Origin: SG8-30 sp964406445
GTDB lineage: Bacteria > Pseudomonadota > Gammaproteobacteria > Steroidobacterales > Steroidobacteraceae
Assembly: GCA_964406445.1 (NCBI GenBank)
Contig: CAYORU010000051.1
Location: forward strand, 1 to 20,024
DNA length: 20,024 nucleotides
Direction: 5' to 3'
Numbering within the stretch: position 1 is the first letter of the stretch; the number at the start of each line of letters is the position of its first letter. Position numbers and translations under genes: made by a program. Shown piece after piece: positions 13,989-20,024 of this stretch. A model generated the notes under the pieces. The model worked only from the letters and a program-made list of their open reading frames with translations. It ran no database searches and had not been told where the DNA came from.

Positions 13989-14821
13989 CGGCCCGGGCCG
14001 CGGCGCGGCCCGGGCCAGCTCGCCGGGTCGAGGCGATAGAAGCGGGCGAGCGCCGCGTAGACGTCGGGGTGAGCGGCCGCGAGCTCGCGCGGCGTCTCGA
14101 TGAAGGCCTCGCTCGCGACCGCGAAGAACTCGGCCTCGTCCTCGGCGGCGTAGGGGTCGAGGAAGGGCTCCTCGCCGCGCTCGACCGCCGCGCACAGCGC
14201 CGCGTACTCGTCCGCGAGCCGCGCCGCCGGGCCGCTCGCCTCGCGCCCCGCCACGTCCAGCGACGCCCCGGTCTCGTGGTCGAGGTAGTGCGCGAACTCG
14301 TGCACGACGACGTTGTAGGCCTCCTCGCCGCGCCCGCCGGAGGCGACGTCCTCCCAGGAGAGGATGATCCGGCTCACGTCCCAGGCCTGGCCGGCGAGCA
14401 GGCGCTCCTCCTCGGTGACCACGCCGTCCTCGTCGTGCCAGCGCTCGGGCACGCGAAACTGCGACGGGTAGACCAGGATCGAGCGCAACTCGTCGTAGAC
14501 GTGCTCGTCCCGGCCGAGCACCAGCAGGCAGGCCTGCGCGGCGATGGCGAGCCGCATGGCCGGCGTGACCTCGAGGCCGCCGCAGCCGATGAATTCCTTC
14601 TCGGTCACGAACACGCGGACCAGCCCTTCGAGGCGCTCGCGCAGCGGCGGCAGCAGGCCGCGATAGAGCGGGACGCGTCGCGAGAGGATCGCGCGATCCG
14701 CCGCCGGGAGCCCGCCCGCGCGAAGCGCCGCACGACGGCGCGCCGCGAGCAGCGGACGGCCGACGATCCACGCGATGACCGCCGCCGCGATCGCGAGGAC
14801 CGCGAGGACGCCGCCGCTCAC
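13985..14821 (-). CDS. MtfA-like M90 zinc metallopeptidase, membrane anchored
   Basis: This 278-residue protein resembles MtfA (peptidase family M90). The zinc motif HEFAH is at 174-178 in the block VVVHEFAHYLDHETG. A glutamate in EFFAVASEAF (231-240) is the likely third ligand. Upstream parts such as EKEFIGCGGLEVTPAMRLAIAAQACLL (74-100) and SWEDV (155-159) also fit. Residues 4-20 are a transmembrane segment followed by basic residues, so the domain should sit on the cytoplasmic side. E. coli MtfA binds the repressor Mlc and affects ptsG; whether that applies here is unknown. The GTG start at 14819-14821 makes a GTGA overlap with the TgpA-like gene, so the two are co-translated. The frame stays open upstream to 15871 only as a shadow. 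Confidence 0.9.
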   Translation of the reverse strand: MSGGVLAVLAIAAAVIAWIVGRPLLAARRRAALRAGGLPAADRAILSRRVPLYRGLLPPLRERLEGLVRVFVTEKEFIGCGGLEVTPAMRLAIAAQACLLVLGRDEHVYDELRSILVYPSQFRVPERWHDEDGVVTEEERLLAGQAWDVSRIILSWEDVASGGRGEEAYNVVVHEFAHYLDHETGASLDVAGREASGPAARLADEYAALCAAVERGEEPFLDPYAAEDEAEFFAVASEAFIETPRELAAAHPDVYAALARFYRLDPASWPGPRRGPGR

Positions 14822-16770
14822 GGCCGGAATCGCCGCACCAGGCTGCGCAGCGCGTCGAGGTCGGCCCGGCTCGGGCCGGGCGCGTAGCGGGCGCGCAGGT
14901 AAGCCTCGGTGATCGCCGTGGCCGGCGGTGCGAGGTCCGGCCGCAGGCGGGCGACGCGCGCGAGGAAATCCCGTGGCGTCTCGTGTCCGCGACGTCCGAG
15001 GCCCCGTTTCGCGAGCTTGCGGGTGAACAGCCGGTAGCTGGCGGCCGCGGGATCCAGACGCGGCGGCCGGTATTCCCATGCGAGCCAGGCGGAGACGAGC
15101 AGCAGCGTGGCGGCGAGCCCGCCGCCGAGCAGCCAGGCGAGCTGGCGCCAGTCCGGCGCGTCGAAGCCCAGCTCCTCGAGGATCCGCTCCTGCCGGGCGG
15201 CGTCGAACTTGACCACCCAGTCGTTCCAGCGCGCGTTGACGTTGTCCCACAGCATCCGCGCCTGCCAGAGCACCGCCGACTCGCGCAGCAGCCGGCCCGG
15301 CACGGGCTCGCCCTCCGGCAGCGCGGCGTCGAGGCCGCGCTCGACGCGCTCGGGGGCGACCGCCGCGGTAGGGTCCACGCGCACCCAGCCGCGTCCGGCG
15401 AGCCAGACCTCGGACCAGGCGTGCGCATGCGACTGGCGCACGATCAGGTAGCCGCCGACCGGGTTCCAGTCGCCGCCCTGGTAGCCGCCGACCACGCGCG
15501 CCGGGAGGCCGGCGGCGCGCATCAGCATGGTGAACGAGGAGGCGAAGTGCCCGCAGAAGCCGCGGCGGGTGTTGAACAGGAAGTCGTCCACCGAGTCGCG
15601 GTCGAGGCGCGGCGGCGTGAGCGTGTAGTAGAACTCCTGCTCGCGGTACATGCGGAGCACGTCCTGGATGAACGCGGCGTCGCCCGCCGCCGCGGCGCGC
15701 ATCCGCCGGGCCAGCTCGAAGCTCCTCGGGTTGCGCTCCGCGGGCAGCTGCAGGTGGCGGTTTCGCATCCCGGGGGTCAGCGTGAGCCCCGCGACGTAGT
15801 CGGGGTGGGAGCGGGCGCGGTACTGGATCACCGCGGCCACCGGCTGGCGCGTGAACAGGCGGTAGTCCCACAGCAGGGTCGCCATCTCGTCGGGCCAGTC
15901 GGTCACCATGTCCAGCGCGAACAGCATCCGCTGCTGGGTCGGCTCGAGCGTCACGGTGTAGTCGACCGGCTCGCCGAAGACCTCGATCGGCGGCCGGAAG
16001 TAGGCCTGCGCGCGCGGCCTCGTCCAGGTGTAGCCGTCGAACTCGGTGAGCACCGGCCCGCGCCAGTAGCGCTCGCGCGGCGGGGGGAGCTCGCCGTCGA
16101 ACCGGACGCGGAAGGCGACCGCGTCGTTGATGGACAGCTCCGAGAGGTCGCCGGGCGAGAGTTCCTCCGTCAGCCCGGTCGCGGCGCGCTCACTCGAGGG
16201 CGCGCCCCAGAAGTGGCCCGCCACCCGCGGGAAGAACAGGAACAGCACGAGGGCGACCGGCACGGCCTTCAGCAGCATCGCGCCGGTGGTCCGGAAGGGA
16301 CGCGGCGCCGGCCCGGCCTCGCCGTTGCGCGCGACGTTCAGGAGCGCCGCGGCCAGCAGCCACGCCGCGGGAAGTACCCACGCGGCCGCAGACAGATCCT
16401 GCGCGTAGAGGAAGGTCGCGAGGCAGAGGAACCAGCCGATGAATACCAGCACCACGTGATCGCGCGGCGTGCGGGTCTCGAGGAGCTTGAGGGATCCCAT
16501 CAGGACCAGCAGCGCCGTGCCGGCATCGAGGCCGGTCAGGCCGCGGTATCCGAGCAGCACGCCGGCCGACACCGCCAGGGTCAGCGCGGAGCGCAGCCAG
16601 CGGCCCGGCAGGCCGAGCCCGCGCCATTCCGCGAACAGCCGCCAGGCGGCGATGCCTATCGCCACGGCGACGATCCAGCCGCGCAGGTGCGACGCGTGCG
16701 GCGCCACCGCCGCGGCCAGCCCGGCGGTCGTCCAGCCGAGCCTGCGCAGGCCCTCCGCGACCCTAGCCAT
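14818..16770 (-). CDS. TgpA-like membrane protein with periplasmic transglutaminase domain
   Basis: The 650-residue protein has the TgpA layout. About five or six N-terminal membrane helices (residues 30-180) include the DUF3488-type LLVLMGSLKLLETRTPRDHVVL (87-108). A periplasmic section holds the transglutaminase core (380-475), one membrane helix lies near 545-565, and a cytoplasmic DUF4129-like tail ends the protein. The catalytic triad is visible: C406 in RRGFCGHFASSF, H450 in HAHAWSEVW and D466 in VRVDPT. These sit two residues from the triad I recall for Pseudomonas aeruginosa TgpA (404/448/464). The biochemical activity of such proteins is poorly defined. The ATG at 16768-16770 lies eight bases inside the end of the DUF58 gene, and its stop overlaps mtfA. 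Confidence 0.94.
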   Translation of the reverse strand: MARVAEGLRRLGWTTAGLAAAVAPHASHLRGWIVAVAIGIAAWRLFAEWRGLGLPGRWLRSALTLAVSAGVLLGYRGLTGLDAGTALLVLMGSLKLLETRTPRDHVVLVFIGWFLCLATFLYAQDLSAAAWVLPAAWLLAAALLNVARNGEAGPAPRPFRTTGAMLLKAVPVALVLFLFFPRVAGHFWGAPSSERAATGLTEELSPGDLSELSINDAVAFRVRFDGELPPPRERYWRGPVLTEFDGYTWTRPRAQAYFRPPIEVFGEPVDYTVTLEPTQQRMLFALDMVTDWPDEMATLLWDYRLFTRQPVAAVIQYRARSHPDYVAGLTLTPGMRNRHLQLPAERNPRSFELARRMRAAAAGDAAFIQDVLRMYREQEFYYTLTPPRLDRDSVDDFLFNTRRGFCGHFASSFTMLMRAAGLPARVVGGYQGGDWNPVGGYLIVRQSHAHAWSEVWLAGRGWVRVDPTAAVAPERVERGLDAALPEGEPVPGRLLRESAVLWQARMLWDNVNARWNDWVVKFDAARQERILEELGFDAPDWRQLAWLLGGGLAATLLLVSAWLAWEYRPPRLDPAAASYRLFTRKLAKRGLGRRGHETPRDFLARVARLRPDLAPPATAITEAYLRARYAPGPSRADLDALRSLVRRFRP

Positions 16771-17734
16771 CGCCGGCCTCCGACGCCCCGAACGCGGCCA
16801 GCGCCTCGAGGCAGCGGCGACGCTGCAGCTCGCCGGGCTCCGGCGGGATCTCGAGCCCCGGCAGCCTCAGGCCGAAGGCCGCGCCCGCCGCGTGCGCGTC
16901 GACGATCCAGCGGGCGAGCACCGACAGGCGGCGCTCGAGGTCGGTGCCCGGCGCCTGGGCGAGATCGAACACCTGCGCGGGCGCGACGGCGCCGGCGAAC
17001 TGCTTGACCAGCAGGCTGCCGCCGCGCGCATGCGCCTTCCAGGCGATGCGCCGCGGCGGGTCGCCGGGGTGGTAGTCCTTGAGGCCGGCGAAGTCCTCCT
17101 CGCCGGCGCCCTGCTCGCCGCCGCTGCCGCCCGCGGTCGACGGCGGCGGAGCCGGCGCGCGCTCGGCGAGGGCCGGGTAGACCAGGCAGTCGGTCTCCGG
17201 GTGCAGCACCGCCCAGGCCCTGAACAGCCCGAGCGGGTAGCGCGTCTCGAGCTCGTAGCGCGACAGGCGCACCCGGCCGCGCCGGCGGGTCGGCAGGCGC
17301 AGCGCGAGGCCGCCGGCGCCCTGCGGCTCGAGGCTGACCGGGCGCTCGCGCCGGCCGTCGACGACGGCCTCGAGGTCGAGGCGCGGCTGCGGGCTGGGAT
17401 TGGCGAGACTCACCAGGAAGCGCGCGTCCTGGCCCGCGAACGGCGGCTCGGCGCCGGCGCCGGCGAGCGTCACGCCGAGCAGGTTGCGATGACAGGCGTG
17501 CATCGCCACGAGCCCGAGCGCCGCGAGCAGGAAGGTGAGGCCCAGCCCGAGGTTGTTGGCGTAGTTGAGCGAGCCGAGCAGCATGCCGAGCAGCATCGCC
17601 GCGAACACGAGGCCGAGCCGGGTCGGCAGGATGTAGATGCGTCCGCGGTGGAGGGCCACCGGGCCGGCATCCGGACCCTGGCGCCGGCGGATCCAGCGCT
17701 GCGCGAGTTGGCGGGTGCGCGCCGCGAGGCCCAT
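16763..17734 (-). CDS. DUF58 domain-containing membrane protein
   Basis: The 323-residue protein has two hydrophobic helices near the N-terminus (about 39-54 and 61-78). A beta-rich section follows, with the usual FRAWAVL segment, then the DUF58 signature DYHPGDPPRRIAWKAHAR at 220-237 and LLVKQF at 241-246. A flexible Pro/Gly/Ser linker (residues 194-212) sits before the signature. DUF58 proteins nearly always pair with MoxR ATPases, and often with transglutaminase-like proteins, as here; they are thought to help assemble or regulate envelope complexes, but the chemistry is unknown. The ATG at 17732-17734 lies eight bases after the MoxR stop. The 3' end overlaps the TgpA-like gene by eight bases. 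Confidence 0.93.
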   Translation of the reverse strand: MGLAARTRQLAQRWIRRRQGPDAGPVALHRGRIYILPTRLGLVFAAMLLGMLLGSLNYANNLGLGLTFLLAALGLVAMHACHRNLLGVTLAGAGAEPPFAGQDARFLVSLANPSPQPRLDLEAVVDGRRERPVSLEPQGAGGLALRLPTRRRGRVRLSRYELETRYPLGLFRAWAVLHPETDCLVYPALAERAPAPPPSTAGGSGGEQGAGEEDFAGLKDYHPGDPPRRIAWKAHARGGSLLVKQFAGAVAPAQVFDLAQAPGTDLERRLSVLARWIVDAHAAGAAFGLRLPGLEIPPEPGELQRRRCLEALAAFGASEAGDG

Positions 17735-17742
17735 GCGGGCCC

Positions 17743-18686
<944 letters not shown>

Positions 18687-18690
<4 letters not shown>

Positions 18691-20024
18691 CCGAGAGAGG
18701 CTAGCCGCTCGAGCTGGGCGGCGAGTTGCGCCAGTTCACGCTTGAACTGCGCCACCCGCTCCCGCTCCTGCTCCACCACGGCCGGGGGCGCGTTCTGCAC
18801 GAAGCTGGCGTTGCCGAGCTTGCCCTCGGCCTTGCCGAGCTCCTGCTCGAGCTTGCCGCGGCGCTTGCCGAGGCGCGCGGTCTCGGCGGCGAGGTCGATG
18901 ACGCCCGCCATCGGCACCAGGATCTTCATGCCGCCGAGCAGCGCGACCGCCGAGGCCGGCGGCGTCTCGCCCGGCGCGAGCGCGCGCGGCGGCGCCACGT
19001 TTGCCAGTCGCTCCAGGTACTCGGCGTGGCGGCTCGCGAGCGCGAGGTCCTCCGGCCGCGCATCCTGCAGCAGCGCCTCGAACCTCACCGAGGGCGCGAT
19101 GTCCATCTCGCCGCGGATCTGGCGGATGCCGAGGATGAAGTCCATCACCCAGCGCATCTCCGCTCCGTCGTCGGCGTCGGCGGCGCCCGCCGCGGGAAAG
19201 GGCGCGCGCATGATGGTCTCGCCGGCGACCCCGGCGCGCGGCGCGACCCGGCCCCAGATCTCCTCGGTGATGAACGGCATCAGCGGGTGCAGCAGCCGCA
19301 GCAGCGCCTCGAGCGTGCCGAGCAGCGTGCGGCGGGCGCCGCGCCTGGCGGCCTCGGTGGCGGAAGGCGACTGCAGCACCACCTTCGAGAGCTCGAGGTA
19401 CCAGTCGCAGAACTCGTACCAGGTGAACTCGTAGGCGGCCTGCGCGGCGAGGTCGAGCCGGTAGGTCGCGAAACCCTCGCGCACCGCCTGCGCGGCGACG
19501 TCGAGGCGTGCGCGGATCCAGCGGTCCGCCGGAGAGAGCTCCGTGGGGCCGGCAGGCTCCGGCTCCGGCGTCTCGGTCGCCATCATCACGTAGCGCGCGG
19601 CGTTCCAGAGCTTGTTGCAGAAGTTCCGGTAGCCCTCCACGCGGCCGAGGTCGAAGCGAAGGTCGCGCGACTGGGTCGCCATCGCCGCGAAGGTGAAGCG
19701 CAGCGCGTCGGTGCCGTGCGCGGCGATGCCCTGCGGGTACTGCCGCCGGGTCGCCTTCTCGATGCCGGCGGCGAGCTTCGGCTGCATCAGGCCGGTGGTG
19801 CGCTTGGCGACGAGCGCCTCGAGGCCGATGCCGTCGACGATGTCGAGCGGGTCGATGACGTTGCCCTTCGACTTCGACATCTTCTGGCCGTCGTGGTCAC
19901 GGATCAGGCCGTGCACGTAGACCTCGCGGAACGGCACGTCGCCCATGAACTTCAGGCCCATCATGATCATCCGGGCGACCCAGAAGAAGATGATGTCGAA
20001 GCCGGTGACCAGCACCGAGGTCGG
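18687..20024 (-). CDS. valS: Valyl-tRNA synthetase, C-terminal part (cut by the window edge)
   Basis: Only the last 445 residues are present; the 5' end lies beyond the right edge, and the frame runs through it (PTSVLVTGFDIIFFWVARM in the first 19 codons). The enzyme charges tRNA-Val. The KMSKS loop is encoded at 19869-19883. The anticodon-binding domain follows, with RFDLGRVEGYRNFCNKLWNAAR and the YEFCDWYLE block, and the protein ends in a valS-type coiled-coil arm (RLGKRRGKLEQELGKAEGKL then the FVQNAPP motif). The stop overlaps the MoxR start by four bases. There is no sign of damage; the truncation is only due to the window. Confidence 0.96.

Noticed and set aside
12654..15428. 924-codon minus-strand frame across the MFS, MtfA and TgpA genes
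   Set aside because: It is a shadow of high-GC codon use; it runs antisense to the MFS gene and in another frame of two well-supported genes.
14983..17007. 674-codon plus-strand frame opposite the TgpA-like and DUF58 genes
   Set aside because: It is antisense to two genes with intact motifs, with no recognisable domain.

Overview
The window is about 20 kb of very GC-rich bacterial chromosome, packed with housekeeping genes. The gene content points to a gammaproteobacterium: Hda, release factor RF3, RimI, purM/purN beside DUF3108 and DUF2066 genes, WrbA with DUF2069, and a TgpA-type transglutaminase. A deep-branching lineage near Xanthomonadales/Chromatiales is possible, but that is inferred from gene order and not proven. 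I see no rRNA, tRNA, CRISPR array, insertion sequence, phage gene or integrase. There is no gene-free stretch over 300 bases. The longest gaps are 1-180, 5825-5999 and 8919-9068, and each holds small palindromes or promoter-like sites.

Layout: (A) 181-2587, minus strand: purM, purN and a DUF3108 gene, each overlapping the next by 4 bases. (B) 2637-4884, plus strand, divergent from purM: a DUF2066 gene, a PgsA-like CDP-alcohol phosphatidyltransferase and hda. (C) 4878-5824, minus strand: wrbA and a DUF2069 membrane protein, convergent with hda. (D) 6000-6580, plus strand: a small DUF4398-like lipoprotein and an acylphosphatase. (E) 6577-8918, minus strand: proS and an SLT-type lytic transglycosylase. 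(F) 9069-10996, plus strand: pssA, a family 4 uracil-DNA glycosylase and rimI. (G) 11057-13988, plus strand: prfC (RF3) and a UMF1/Atg22-like MFS transporter. (H) 13985-20024, minus strand: the 3' part of valS, then a MoxR ATPase, a DUF58 protein, a TgpA-like transglutaminase and an MtfA-like M90 metallopeptidase, almost all overlapping.

Compaction is extreme. Seven neighbouring pairs share a 4-base ATGA or GTGA stop/start overlap, seven genes start with GTG, and all three convergent pairs overlap tail to tail, two of them through the palindrome CTAG. The overlapping order suggests co-translation in each block: purine synthesis (A), phospholipid synthesis next to DnaA control (B), phospholipid synthesis with DNA repair and ribosomal-protein acetylation (F), and a MoxR-DUF58-transglutaminase envelope module extended by a metallopeptidase (H).

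I found no clearly novel defence or mobile system. The most interesting points are the valS-coupled MoxR/DUF58/TgpA/MtfA cluster, the phosphatidyltransferase-hda coupling, a 19-bp perfect inverted repeat with a nested hairpin after the purine operon, a 14-bp perfect palindrome before the lipoprotein gene, and a 10-bp inverted repeat bracketing the prfC promoter.
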